This document shows, in pieces, positions 1 through 9,500 of a DNA stretch of 64,000 nucleotides; position 1 is the stretch's first letter; each line of letters starts with the position of its first letter. This DNA is from Planctomycetaceae bacterium (lineage in GTDB: Bacteria; Planctomycetota; Phycisphaerae; SM23-33): contig JBDKTA010000034.1 of the NCBI GenBank assembly GCA_039680605.1, positions 62,001 to 126,000 of the forward strand. The letters are read 5' to 3'. Under the pieces are notes generated by a model. The model was not told the DNA's origin and made no database searches. It worked only from the letters and a program-made list of their open reading frames with translations. Both the position numbers and the translations under genes were made by a program.

Positions 1-535
1 GGAACAGCAACGCCACCCCGCCCAGAACGACCGTCTCAGTGCCGGCGCCGCGAAGGCGTGCCACAGCGAAGATCGCCATGCACGAGAGCATCGCAAAAAC
101 AAATGCCGACGCCGGAACTGCCACCGCCAGCGGCAGGGCCACCGGAACGATCATCGCCAGCGCCGCGCCGAAGCTCGCGGCCGCCGATACCCCCAGCGTG
201 TACGGGCTGGCCAGCGGGTTGTTCAGGATCGTCTGCATCTGCACCCCGGCCACCGCCAGCGCCGCCCCGACTGCCGCGGCCATCAGCGCCGTGGGCATGC
301 GGAAGGTCCACAGGATCGTGCGATGGGCAGGCTCGACGTGCTCGGGCGTACACACCGCTGCCAGGACCTGCCCCACCGAAAGCGTCGCCGGCCCGGTCAT
401 CACGTCGATCACCAGCGCCACCAGCACCGCCGCAGCCGCCGCGGCCAGAACCATCAACCGCCGCCGCCCCATCCGGCGGTACTGGCTGCCCGAGGCGGCG
501 ACAGCGGCCGCGACATGTGGCGTCCGGGAGTTCAT
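1..535 (-). CDS. FecCD-family ABC transporter permease (partial, C-terminus outside window)
   Basis: This is the N-terminal 178 residues of an inner-membrane permease of the FecCD/BtuC family, which imports iron-siderophore, heme or cobalamin complexes together with a periplasmic binding protein and an ATPase. The translated frame has a basic N-terminus, a first hydrophobic segment near residues 26-45, then the family pattern FRMPTALMAAAVGAALAVAG followed by MQTILNNPLASPYTLGVS, which is characteristic. The ATG at 535 overlaps the stop of the upstream hydrolase gene (ATGA), indicating translational coupling in an operon with the binding protein. The rest of the gene, and probably the ATPase gene, lies beyond position 1. 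The substrate cannot be told from sequence alone. Confidence 0.9.
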   Translation of the reverse strand, partial: MNSRTPHVAAAVAASGSQYRRMGRRRLMVLAAAAAAVLVALVIDVMTGPATLSVGQVLAAVCTPEHVEPAHRTILWTFRMPTALMAAAVGAALAVAGVQMQTILNNPLASPYTLGVSAAASFGAALAMIVPVALPLAVAVPASAFVFAMLSCMAIFAVARLRGAGTETVVLGGVALLF

Positions 536-1143
536 GACATCTCAGCCAGCAAGTCGTCAAGCGTGCAGAGGCGCACGCCCGCGGCGGCGAAATCGGCCAG
601 TATTTCCCGGCGGTACTCGTCCGTGCCGCAGCGCCCGTACCCCTTGGCGCTGGCGATGGTAACGTCCGTCACGACGCGCACGTTTTGTCCGGCCGCCAGA
701 AGGCCCCGCACGGCGGCGTTGACGCACAGGTCGAACCCGTTCCCGAAGACGACCCATTCGCCCACGTCCAGCGCGCGGACCATTGCGACGGCGTTGGCGT
801 TGTCTGCGAACATGTCGAACGCGCGGCAGGCATAGTTTTTTGGCGGGTCGTTGTAGGTCTTCTTGGCCAGGCAGATCAGGGCGGCTGAATCCAGCCGCCG
901 GCGCCACTGCTGGTCGGCGGCGTCGAGGGGCACCAGCAGCACGTCATTGAGGCTTCCGGCATCGAGCATGCGTCCGGAGCAGCAGGTGGTAAACACCAGC
1001 GGCGCCTCCAGCCGGCGCGCCAGGCCGTAAATCTGCTCCAAACGCGGCGCCAGCGGCTTGACGCGCGGACGAAACTGCAGCCCATCGCCGGCGTCGGTCA
1101 ATTCACGGCAGTCGACGTCGAAAAATCCCAGTCGCCGCTTCAT
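532..1143 (-). CDS. Isochorismatase-like cysteine hydrolase
   Basis: A 203-residue protein with the isochorismatase/nicotinamidase fold signature. An Asp-containing first strand (FFDVD, residues 7-11), a Lys pair at 94-95 and a Cys in GFDLCVNAAVRG (Cys140) match the Asp-Lys-Cys triad of this superfamily; the segment after the Cys (RVVTDV) is the usual next strand. Family members hydrolyse isochorismate, nicotinamide or related amides. The gene sits between a metal/cofactor binding protein and a FecCD permease, with ATGA overlaps at both ends, so it is made together with an uptake system. That placement suggests it processes the imported ligand or a siderophore-related amide, but this is inference and the substrate is unknown. 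Confidence 0.75.
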   Translation of the reverse strand: MKRRLGFFDVDCRELTDAGDGLQFRPRVKPLAPRLEQIYGLARRLEAPLVFTTCCSGRMLDAGSLNDVLLVPLDAADQQWRRRLDSAALICLAKKTYNDPPKNYACRAFDMFADNANAVAMVRALDVGEWVVFGNGFDLCVNAAVRGLLAAGQNVRVVTDVTIASAKGYGRCGTDEYRREILADFAAAGVRLCTLDDLLAEMS

Positions 1144-2318
1144 CGATCGCTCCCGTCCAGTTCAAGCATCCACGTGCCGCTGCACTCGAAGGGCATGAAC
1201 CGCTTGTGGAACTCGCCCAGCGACGCCGCCGGGTCCAGGTCCGCGAATGTTTGTGGATAGAACCACTTGGCCATCTGCTGCACGCAGGCATAGAACGTCG
1301 GATGCATCACAAATCCATGAAACACCGTGTAGACGCGGCGGTTCCTGACGGCGGACAGATGCTCCCACCCCGGCCGCCTGGTAAAACCCTCTAACAACTT
1401 GCGAGCCTCGCCGGGCGAGGTGCTGTAGCCCAGATGCATCGTGTCGGCAGCCGCCGGCCAGTTCGCCCCGGTGATCACGATCACGTCCGGGTCGCTCTTG
1501 AGGAGGTGCTCGGCGCTGATGGGCCCCATGGCCGGCGCGACGCCCAGGGCGATGTTGCGGCACGGAAGGCGCGACAGCGCCATGCCCCAGGCGGTGCTCT
1601 TGCCGCTGCTGTCGCTGCCGTACGAGTTACCGTACTGCGACGGACCCAGGTGCCCGCTCTCGATATACACCGACGGGCCGCCCGGCTTGATCGTTCCCAG
1701 CCGCGACAACACCTTCTCCAACTCCTGGTTCATGAAGGCGACAATCTCCCGCGCCCGCGACTCTTTGCCCAAGGCGCGGCCGAGCATGGCGATGCTTCGC
1801 TGGGGGCCGCTGTACGGGTCGCTGGATTGATCGGTGAAGACGATCGGCACAGCGGCCTGCTGGAGTTTTTCGATGCACTTGTACCCGCGTTCGATCATGA
1901 ACACGTCGCCGACGACCAGGTCGGGCTTGAGTGCCAGGACGGCCTCGACGCTCACCGCATCGGAGAAGACCGACCCCAGCAGCGGTATCTGCCCCAGGCG
2001 CGGGTAGCGATGGAGGTACTTGGCGTAGGCGTCCTTGTCGGAGGTCTGGACGTCGGGACCCCACGCGACGATCTTCGTCTCCACTTCATCGCCCAGCAGC
2101 ATCGACAGCGAGTAGATGTCGCGGCTGCGGATCAGCACGATCCGCTCGATGCGCGCCGGCAGGGTGACGCTGCGCCCGGCCAGGTCCGTCAGCGTCACCG
2201 TCGGGCCCGCCGCCGAAGGCAAGGAGGCGCGATTGAGGCTGGAGTGGGCGCGAAAGAAAACCGCCGCGGCCGCAATGGCAGCAAGAGCAGGCACGACAAT
2301 CAATACAGTCTTGCGCAC
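1140..2318 (-). CDS. ABC transporter substrate-binding protein (FecB/BtuF-type)
   Basis: A 392-residue periplasmic binding protein. Residues 1-25 form a basic start plus hydrophobic segment, consistent with an uncleaved anchor or signal peptide. The body carries family features: VTLTDLAGRSVTLPARIERIV near residue 42, then VLALKPDLVVGD and a second lobe with DPDVIVITGANW. It would capture a chelated metal or cofactor and hand it to the FecCD permease encoded two genes downstream. It is the first gene of the three-gene operon and overlaps the hydrolase start by four bases. The gap to the prepilin-like gene upstream is about 60 bp and holds an imperfect inverted repeat, so joint transcription with that gene is uncertain. 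Confidence 0.85.
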   Translation of the reverse strand: MRKTVLIVVPALAAIAAAAVFFRAHSSLNRASLPSAAGPTVTLTDLAGRSVTLPARIERIVLIRSRDIYSLSMLLGDEVETKIVAWGPDVQTSDKDAYAKYLHRYPRLGQIPLLGSVFSDAVSVEAVLALKPDLVVGDVFMIERGYKCIEKLQQAAVPIVFTDQSSDPYSGPQRSIAMLGRALGKESRAREIVAFMNQELEKVLSRLGTIKPGGPSVYIESGHLGPSQYGNSYGSDSSGKSTAWGMALSRLPCRNIALGVAPAMGPISAEHLLKSDPDVIVITGANWPAAADTMHLGYSTSPGEARKLLEGFTRRPGWEHLSAVRNRRVYTVFHGFVMHPTFYACVQQMAKWFYPQTFADLDPAASLGEFHKRFMPFECSGTWMLELDGSDR

Positions 2319-2342
2319 GGTTGCTCGTCCAATAATCCCCCA

Positions 2343-2372
2343 GTTGACCAGTTAACGAGGTAACCAGTCAAC
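2343..2372. repeat. Imperfect inverted repeat between two minus-strand genes
   Basis: GTTGAC-CA-GTTAAC is followed after GAG by GTAAC-CA-GTCAAC, giving a short stem with internal mismatches in the 61-bp gap between the prepilin-like gene and the binding-protein gene. There is no T tract on either strand, so a terminator role is doubtful. It could attenuate read-through or simply be another small intergenic repeat. Confidence 0.35.
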
Positions 2373-2379
2373 CCTGTCC

Positions 2380-3180
2380 TCAGTCGACGGTGAACAGTTC
2401 GTCGGTGGCGGGGTTTTCATCCATATCCAGGTCACCCACGTTATTCGACTTGGCCTGTTCGAGGGTGATAGCCGCCTGTCCGGTGGCGGTGTATGCGGCG
2501 CGGATCCACTTGGCTCGTTCCTCGCCGACGTGCCCGTCGACCCACAGGACGTTGCCCTTTCCGCCGTGGCGGGCGTGGAAACCCGGATAGTCCTGCGAGG
2601 GCGGGTTGAGGAACGGCGTGGTCTCCAGGAGGTTTGGGTTGCTCTTGACGTTGCGGGCGCAGTCCGCAAAGCATACTTTCGACGCCGGGCGCTGGATGCT
2701 GTGGATATTCGTCCAGTTGAAGGTCTTGGGGCCACCGCCGGCCGGAGTGCCATCATAATACGAGAAGTAGTACCAGTTGTAGCCGATGCCCATCTGCCCG
2801 TTGTTGGGCAGGCCCGACCACGCCGGGCAGGCATCCATTCGCCCGTCGCCCATGTACGGCATCAGCGGCGACATATCCGGGTGGTACTTGGTCAGGTCGC
2901 TGGCCGAGGCGGGCGGACGCTCCTGGGCGCCTGACCAGAACTTGTAGTAGACCGGATCGGTGTAGTCTCGCCCGGCCACCGCCAGGTCATTGTGATCCAT
3001 CGCGTGTCGTCTCCAGGCCGCACCCAGGCTCTTGAGCGTCGTCGAGCACGCCACCGACCGCGCGCTGACCAGGGCGTTGCCGATAACCGGCACGAGGATG
3101 GCCACCAGCACCGCGATGATGGCAATCACCACCAGCAGTTCCACAAGGGTAAAGGCGTTGACTCTCGTTGTTCTTCTCAT
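2380..3180 (-). CDS. Prepilin-type N-terminal cleavage/methylation domain protein (H-X9-DG type)
   Basis: A 266-residue pseudopilin-like protein of the large planctomycete family. The chosen start at 3180 gives a short basic leader MRRTTRVNA followed by FTLVELLVVIAIIAVLVAIL, the type IV prepilin motif with Glu at +5 of the mature chain; the residue before the cut is Ala rather than the more common Gly. The C-terminal part contains HGGKGNVLWVDGH, the H-X9-DG signature. An AAAGGA ribosome site lies about 13 nt upstream; an ATG four codons earlier is too close to it. Such proteins are processed by prepilin peptidase and are thought to join pilus or secretion structures. A specific role is not apparent. 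Confidence 0.85.
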   Translation of the reverse strand: MRRTTRVNAFTLVELLVVIAIIAVLVAILVPVIGNALVSARSVACSTTLKSLGAAWRRHAMDHNDLAVAGRDYTDPVYYKFWSGAQERPPASASDLTKYHPDMSPLMPYMGDGRMDACPAWSGLPNNGQMGIGYNWYYFSYYDGTPAGGGPKTFNWTNIHSIQRPASKVCFADCARNVKSNPNLLETTPFLNPPSQDYPGFHARHGGKGNVLWVDGHVGEERAKWIRAAYTATGQAAITLEQAKSNNVGDLDMDENPATDELFTVD

Positions 3181-3300
3181 GTGCGGGGCCATTTCCTTTC
3201 GCGTCCGCAAATCATTACGCCCCCACCCCATCGACCGGGACGGAAAAATCGCGCGGCCCGCGCCGCGCCTGATATAATCCCCTTTCCCTGATGCCAACAA

Positions 3301-3326
3301 CCCGCGGAGCAAGCTCCGCCGCTAAC
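3301..3326. repeat. Palindromic repeat, GAGCAAGCTC family, copy 1
   Basis: GCGGAGC-AA-GCTCCGC is a perfect 7-bp hairpin followed by CGCTAACG. The same core and the same CGCTAACG tail recur in the element at 32595-32663, where the outer stem bases differ but pairing is kept. It lies in the spacer between the divergent prepilin-like and hydantoinase genes, about 26 bp before the GTG start of the latter. Confidence 0.6.
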
Positions 3327-3351
3327 GGATACCTAAGGAGGCCTTGCGGCT

Positions 3352-6165
3352 GTGGAAAAGATCAATCGCGTTCACGTGATCGCCTGCGGCGTGCTGGCGG
3401 TCGATCTCAAGGACCTCGTCGCCAGGCTGGGCTTCGACGTCTCGCTGTCGTTCCTGCCCGGCGGGCTGCACAGCACCCCGCGAGAGCTGCGCCGCCGGCT
3501 GCAGGAAGCCGTCGACGAGGCCACCGCCCAGAAGCGCGGCGATCTGATCGCCATCGGCTACGGCGTGTGCGGGCTGGGGGCGGTGGGCATTCACGCGCGG
3601 ACGATCCCGCTGGCGATTCCGCGCGTCAACGACTGCATCGCCCTGTTCCTGGGCTCCGACAGCGCGTACAAGGAGCAGTTCGCCCGCTTTCCGGGCACGT
3701 ATTACATCTCGGCCGGCTGGGTCGAGGAGAAGGCCACCCCGCAATGCTCGGCCGACAAAGGGGCCGACGGCAATTTCAAAGACGCCGAGTTCCAGGATCT
3801 CCTGGCCAAACACGGGCAGGAAAACGCACACGCCATCCGCTACTTCCTCAATAGCTGGCAGAGGAACTATCAGCGCGGGGCGTTCATCGACACCGGCGCG
3901 CAAGGCCGCCGGCGCTACGCCGACATCGCCGAAGCCATGAGCAAGGAGTTCGGCTGGAAGTACGAAGAGCTCGCCGGCAGCCACGACCTGCTCAAGCGCC
4001 TGCTGACGCAGCGGTACACCAGCGATGAGATCCTGATCGTGCCGCCCCACCACGTGACAACCTTCGACGCCGTCTCTCGCGGTCTCAAGGCCGTGCCCGT
4101 GTGGGAGACTGACGGCGGCCCGTCGCGTAACAGCACGCTGGTCTTCGACGCCCCGGCCGCTGCCGGCGCCGGCGCCCGTGCGGCGCGGCTGGGCCTGGGC
4201 ATCGACGCCGGCGGCACGTACACCGACGTGGCGATCTACGACTTCCAGTCCAACGCCGTGCTGTCCAAGGCCAAGGCCCTGACCACCAAGTGGGACTTCA
4301 CCATCGGCATCAACAAGGCCCTGGACCAGCTCGACCACGCGATGCTCGCCGATGTGGACCTTGTGGCCATCTCGACGACGCTGGCGACCAACGCCATCGT
4401 CGAGGGGCGCGGGCAGAAGGTCGGCCTGCTGATCCTGCCGCCGTACGGCTTGTTCGACGACGCCGACATCGCCTACCGCCCCATCGCCGTGCTGACGGGC
4501 AAGCTTGAAATCGACGGGCGCGAAATTGCCCCGATCGACCCGGCCCAGGTGCGAACGATCGTGCGCGAGATGATCGACAAGCAGCAGGTCACCGCCTTCG
4601 CCGTAACCGGCTACGCCAGCCACGTCAACCCCGACCACGAGCTGCAGGTCAAGGCCATCATCCAGGAGATGACCGCCCTGCACGTCAGTTGCGGACACGA
4701 GGTGGCCAAGGGCGTGAACTACCGCCTGCGGGCCGAGACGGCCGCCCTGAACGCCCGCATCATCCCCTGCCTCGAGGCGTTCATCGCCGACGTGCAGAAG
4801 TCGCTGCACAAGCGCGGCATCGACGCGCCGCGAATGGTCGTCAAAAGCGACGGCTCGCTCATGACCATGCAGACCGCCGGCGAGAAGCCCATCGAGACGA
4901 TCCTGTCGGGCCCTGCCGCCAGTGTCGCCGGGGCACGATACCTGGCCGGCGTCAAAGACGCCATCGTCGTCGACATCGGCGGCACGACGACGGATACTGC
5001 CGTCATCCGCGACGGCGTCGTCCAGACGCGCGAGGACGGCGCCACCGTCGGCGGCTGGAAGACCCTCGTCAACGCCCTGGACATGCGCACGCTGGGCCTG
5101 GGCGGCGACAGCCGGATCGCTTACGAAAAGCAGCGAACCCGCATCGGTCCTCGGCGCATCGCGCCGGTGGCCTGGCTGGCCGCGCATCATGATGGCGTCG
5201 GCCGCACCCTCGACTATCTCCAGCGGCGCCTGGACTGGTTCGACACCTCCAGCGGCGGCATGGACATGCTCGTCCTCAACGGGCGAGACCACCGCCTGGC
5301 CCTGAGCGATCACGAAGCCGCCATCCTGGATGCCCTGCACGGCGGCCCGTTGTGCCTGGACGAACTGGCCCGCCGCGTCGACTGCGTCGCCTGGGAGTTG
5401 CTGCCCCTGACGCGCCTGGAGGAGAACCACATCGTGCAACGATGCGGCCTGACGCCCACCGATCTGCTGCACGCGACCGGGCAGGTGAGCCTCTGGGACG
5501 GCGCCGCTTCGCGCCGCATGACCGAGCTTTACGGAGCACTGGCCGGGCTCGACTTTCAGCAGTTCGCCCAGGACGCTCTCGATCTGTTCGTGCGGATGCT
5601 CGCACTGGAGTTGCTCAAGAAGCAGATGGACGAGCACGTCGATGCCAACGCCCTCGATCACAGCCCCGCGGGCATGGCCCTGGTACACAACCTGCTCGCC
5701 GGCGGCGGCGAGGGCTATCGCGTGCGCGTGCAACTTAAGCGACCCATCGTCGGCATCGGGGCGCCGGTGCATTTCTTCCTGCCCCAGGCCGCCGCGCTGC
5801 TGGAAACGCAGGCCATCATCCCGCCCAACGCCGACGTGGCCAATGCCATCGGTGCCGTCACCAGCTCGGTGTTCATCCAGAAACGGGTCGAGATCGTTCC
5901 CAACGAGTTCGGCCGCTACCAACTCGAAGGCCTGCCCGGAGCGGCGACATTCGCCAATCTCGAAGACGCCCAGCAGGCCGCCATCGACCTGCTGCAGCAC
6001 CATGTGCGGGAACTGGCCGCCCGCGCCGGAACCAGCCAGCGCCGAGTCGAGATCCTCCTGCACGACCAGGTGGCCGCCGTCGCCGACGGCGGGCAGCTAT
6101 TCCTCGGCCGCAAACTCGAAGCCCGCCTCACCGGCCGCCCCGACCTGGCGGCGCTATCCAGCTAG
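3352..6165 (+). CDS. DUF1638 - hydantoinase/oxoprolinase fusion protein
   Basis: A 937-residue two-part protein. Residues 1-250 match DUF1638 (start VHVIACGVLAVDL, then GYGVCGLGAVG and NDCIALFLGS). From about residue 282 it becomes a hydantoinase A/N-methylhydantoinase-type ASKHA ATPase: LGIDAGGTYTDVAIYD, then ISTTLATNAIVEGRG, and the second phosphate motif VVDIGGTTTDTAVI near residue 541. A winged-helix-like insert (about 640-700) precedes the last part. DUF1638 genes are often found beside corrinoid methyltransferases and their activators, so a role in reactivating or serving a corrinoid enzyme is plausible, but that is inference; ATP-dependent lactam or hydantoin hydrolysis is the alternative. 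GTG start with AAGGAG 12 nt upstream. It stands alone, divergent from the uptake operon. Confidence 0.75.
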   Translation: MEKINRVHVIACGVLAVDLKDLVARLGFDVSLSFLPGGLHSTPRELRRRLQEAVDEATAQKRGDLIAIGYGVCGLGAVGIHARTIPLAIPRVNDCIALFLGSDSAYKEQFARFPGTYYISAGWVEEKATPQCSADKGADGNFKDAEFQDLLAKHGQENAHAIRYFLNSWQRNYQRGAFIDTGAQGRRRYADIAEAMSKEFGWKYEELAGSHDLLKRLLTQRYTSDEILIVPPHHVTTFDAVSRGLKAVPVWETDGGPSRNSTLVFDAPAAAGAGARAARLGLGIDAGGTYTDVAIYDFQSNAVLSKAKALTTKWDFTIGINKALDQLDHAMLADVDLVAISTTLATNAIVEGRGQKVGLLILPPYGLFDDADIAYRPIAVLTGKLEIDGREIAPIDPAQVRTIVREMIDKQQVTAFAVTGYASHVNPDHELQVKAIIQEMTALHVSCGHEVAKGVNYRLRAETAALNARIIPCLEAFIADVQKSLHKRGIDAPRMVVKSDGSLMTMQTAGEKPIETILSGPAASVAGARYLAGVKDAIVVDIGGTTTDTAVIRDGVVQTREDGATVGGWKTLVNALDMRTLGLGGDSRIAYEKQRTRIGPRRIAPVAWLAAHHDGVGRTLDYLQRRLDWFDTSSGGMDMLVLNGRDHRLALSDHEAAILDALHGGPLCLDELARRVDCVAWELLPLTRLEENHIVQRCGLTPTDLLHATGQVSLWDGAASRRMTELYGALAGLDFQQFAQDALDLFVRMLALELLKKQMDEHVDANALDHSPAGMALVHNLLAGGGEGYRVRVQLKRPIVGIGAPVHFFLPQAAALLETQAIIPPNADVANAIGAVTSSVFIQKRVEIVPNEFGRYQLEGLPGAATFANLEDAQQAAIDLLQHHVRELAARAGTSQRRVEILLHDQVAAVADGGQLFLGRKLEARLTGRPDLAALSS

Positions 6166-6168
6166 CCC

Positions 6169-6292
6169 CTATGGAGTGCGGCAGCAGCAGCAGCCGCTTT
6201 GGCTGTTGTTGGGAAGGTTTGTGAATAAAACGCGTTTGTCTCTGCGGCCGAAAAACATCCAAAGCGGCAGCTGCTGCTGCCGCACTCCATAG
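6169..6292. repeat. 124-bp inverted-repeat element, TATGGAGTGCGGCAG family
   Basis: Two 34-bp arms (6169-6202 and 6259-6292) are inverted copies with one mismatch: CTATGGAGTGCGGCAGCAGC at the left and its complement at the right, both bounded internally by GCCGCTTTGG/CCAAAGCGGC. The 56-bp centre is less G+C-rich. A single arm with the same start and end is found at 53731-53764, so this looks like two copies head-to-head or a miniature mobile element. No transposase is nearby. Confidence 0.75.
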
Positions 6293-6311
6293 TAGTCACG
6301 CCATGGGGCCG

Positions 6312-6340
6312 CGGATGGATGGATGGGTGGATGGATGGGG
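6312..6340 (+). repeat. Short GGAT tandem repeat
   Basis: About seven tandem units of GGAT/GGGT in a row. It lies between two palindromic repeat elements in the 397-bp gap before the HEAT-repeat gene. A slippage-prone tetranucleotide could vary in length between strains; no effect on a gene can be read from its position. Confidence 0.6.
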
Positions 6341-6347
6341 ATTGGGG

Positions 6348-6437
6348 TGCCATGGCGGCCGTTGTTCAGCCGCCATGCTCGCGCGGAACACTCAGGGACA
6401 TGGCGGCTGCGAAACGGCCGCCATGGCACCCGGTCGT
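6348..6437. repeat. Two CATGGCGG palindromic repeats
   Basis: Two hairpins with 9-bp stems and 9-base loops: CATGGCGGC ... GCCGCCATG at 6350-6377 and again at 6400-6426. The second is followed by GCACCCGG. The same architecture occurs at 13722-13761 with stem CATGGCGGG/CCCGCCATG, so the paired base changes together on both sides. The rest of this gap up to 6562 shows nothing else except the start-proximal region of the next gene. Confidence 0.7.
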
Positions 6438-6562
6438 CTGCGCAGCAAGATGCCCGGGGTCGCCATGGGCTCGCGAAATAATTACAATAAAGTCAGAAGA
6501 AACCGCCGTCCTCCTGCGTCATAGTTCCGGGCCGCCCGTTGGGCGGCTGCAGCAGGTGAAGA

Positions 6563-9500
6563 ATGAAGCCATTACGGCAGGTCTGGCTGGCAACAGCCTG
6601 CGCGGCGATTACGCTCGTCGCGCAGGGGCGGGCCGATCTGCCCACAGGCGAGCCGGCATCGCGTGCGGCCAGTTCCCGCTCGGCTGGCTCGCGCCCCGCC
6701 GACGAGATCACCCGCCGGCGCGTGCAGGCGCTGATCAAGGACTTGGACTCCAAAACCCCCTTGCAATGCCTCCAAGCCGCCACGGACCTGGGCGAATATG
6801 GCTCCCACGCCCGCTCGGCCGTGCTGCCCCTGGCCAGGAAGCTCACCGATTCTGAATGCTCCGGCGCCGCCGCACGGTCGCTGGCGTATATTCTCTCCGT
6901 CGGCGGCCCGCTCGAAGCCCAGAGTCGCGCCCAGTTGATGGAGACCGTATTGGGCGGCAGCAAAGACGCTCTGGCAGGATATCTGGCCTACGTTTCCGAT
7001 ACGTGCCCCGAAGGCGATTCCGATTTCCCCGCCCTGGTAGCCGCTCATCTCCACGACCCGGATCGCAACGTGAGGCTTGCCTGCGTCACAGCCTGCAGGC
7101 GGTTAGGCCAAGCCGCGCGATTCAGCCGCCCGGCCCTGGTGGTCCTTCTGGACGATCCGGATGACTATGTTCGCGATGCCGCCCTGGAAGCAATCGAGAA
7201 CCTCGGTCCGGCCCCGGACCTGATCGGCGTACTTCGAAAGTTGCTCAAGACTGAATCCCAACAGGCATTGGCCCTGAAGATGATCGACGATCTTGGCCCC
7301 GGCGCGCGGGCGGCATTGCCGGAACTGGTCGATGTGCTGGCTCACAACAACGACAGCGACTTGAGGCGGCCGGCCGGGGCGATTCTTCGCAAACTGGCCG
7401 GCGAGAGCTTTGAGGCGGTCTTCAAGGCCATGGTCGCGATGAAGGACACCAATGACGAAATTGACGCGCTGCTGATATGGCACAGCGACGACCCAGCGGT
7501 TCAGCAATCGCTGACGGCGGCCGCTCTCAAGTACCTCCAGCACCCCCAGCCCCTGATCCGCAAACAGGCCCTGCGGGCCCTGAAGGGGAATTATTCGCCA
7601 TCGGCCATCGAGCCTGTGGCAAAGACTCTCACTGATGCCGACCCCTGGGTGCGGGTTCTGGGCGCCGAGGTGCTGGCCCGCTTTGCGGCGGGCCTGGCCG
7701 ACCAGCCCATTCCAAAGACTCTGGCAGAGGCCCTGACCGCCGCTTCCCAGAGCCCGGATCGCGCCGTCCGCGCCGCGGCGGTTGCTTTCCCTGAAGGACC
7801 GCTCAACGACTTCGCGCTGAACCTCTGCATCAAGGCCGCCGCCGATCATGCCCTTGAGCCTGAGCCGCCCGAATCGCCTGGGCAGGACGACCCGCCCAAG
7901 GACAAGCCCGAGTCTCCCAAGCGGGTCAGTCTCGCTGCCCTGGAGACATTGGCCAAGCTGGCCCCAACGCAGCCCCCGGCCGCACGGGCGGTGCAGACGG
8001 CCCTGCTATGCCCCGACCCGGCCGTTCGTGCCGACGTCGTCGACGTGCTGATCCGTCGCGGCGAGGCGGAAATGCGAAACGCGCTGCTGGCCAAATCGCT
8101 GGCCGATCCGTCATCGGCCGTGCGCGGCGCAGCCGTGCAAGCCTACCTCTACTGGATTGACAATGTCCAGCGCATGACTCCATGGCACGCCAGGCGGATG
8201 GCGCCTCTCATCCTCGATGAAAGCCTTTCCACCGAACTTCGATGCGCGCTCATCCAGGGGCTGGGTAACCGTCGCGGCGCCAGACCTTTCCTGACAGCCG
8301 CCGCCGGCAGCGCCGACGGCGAGGTGCGGTCCATGGCTCTGATGGCCATGCAAGTGCCCGACCCGATAGCGATACTGCTGGCGGCATCGGCGCAAGGCCG
8401 CAGCATCGCCATCGATCTCGCACACGGTTCGCTGCCATCTGTCTCCTACGCGATTATTTCCCCGTTCCTGCCGAGCTTTCCAAGCGACGATGCGCCGGCC
8501 AAGCCCACAGGCACGCCCGCGCAAGTCGCGGGGTGGATCGTGGAAAACCTATTCTCGGAAAGTGGCTCCACGGTCCGTAAGGCCAGGGCCATCCTGCTCG
8601 GCATGAGCGATCAGGAACTGCAGATCGCCCTGAGAATGCTGGGCGAAAGACTCGGCCAGGACGGAGCCGCCGAGGCCCTGATCATGCTGGGGCCTGCTTC
8701 CATTCCTGTGCTGACAAAGGCACTGGACACAGTGCAGAAAGACGCCCGCCGTCAGGCAGCCTTCGCACTGTCGATCGTAGATCCGGATAACGCCAGGGGT
8801 GTCCTGTGCCTGGCCCAGATGGTTCAACAGGATCATGACGCCCAAGCCCTGACGCTGCTGGGCAAGTTGGGTGTTCGGGCCGCCCCGGCGACGGCGGTCT
8901 TGCTCAACGCCGCTCAAGACGATAGTCCGACCTTCGCCGCCCTGGCGGTCAATGTCCTGGCGCGGGCGGCGGCAGATGATCCTGCCGTCAAGGCCGCGCT
9001 GCGCGACGCCCTGTCCGACAGCCGCCTGTCGGTCCGCAAGGAAGCCGTCAACGCCGCCCACGCCACCGCCCTGCAGGACCCCGCCGCAGTCCGCCTTCTG
9101 GTACAGAAGCTTTACGACGAAGACCCCGACGTCGTGCGCCGGGCCATCTATGCTCTGTGCGATGCCAAACTCACCGCCGAACTCCGCAATGACTTGACGA
9201 CGTTTCTCAGCCGGCAACACAGGCCGGAAATCCGCTTCCACGCCGCGCGGGCTCTCTTTCGGACGGATCCCAAGTCGCGTCTGCTCACCCAGGAATTGCT
9301 GGCGGCGGCTGAAAACACCTCCGGGATCTATTCAAGCGGGGCCAGCAGTGAGGCATTCGCGGCCCTGGCCGACAAGAAACCCCACCCGGATCTGGTCTTG
9401 CCGGTCCTGCGGCGGATGAAAGAAGGCGGCGATGAAAGAGCCGCATACGTGCTGGCCGCATACGAGCCCGTCACTACAGAACGCGTGGTTGCGTCGACAT

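Noticed and set aside
3322-6063. Long minus-strand open frame opposite the hydantoinase fusion gene (913 codons)
   Set aside because: It mirrors a gene of high G+C with strong family motifs; the antisense translation is low-complexity with no domain. Similar shadows at 19905-21809, 24895-26421 and 26661-28598 were dropped for the same reason.
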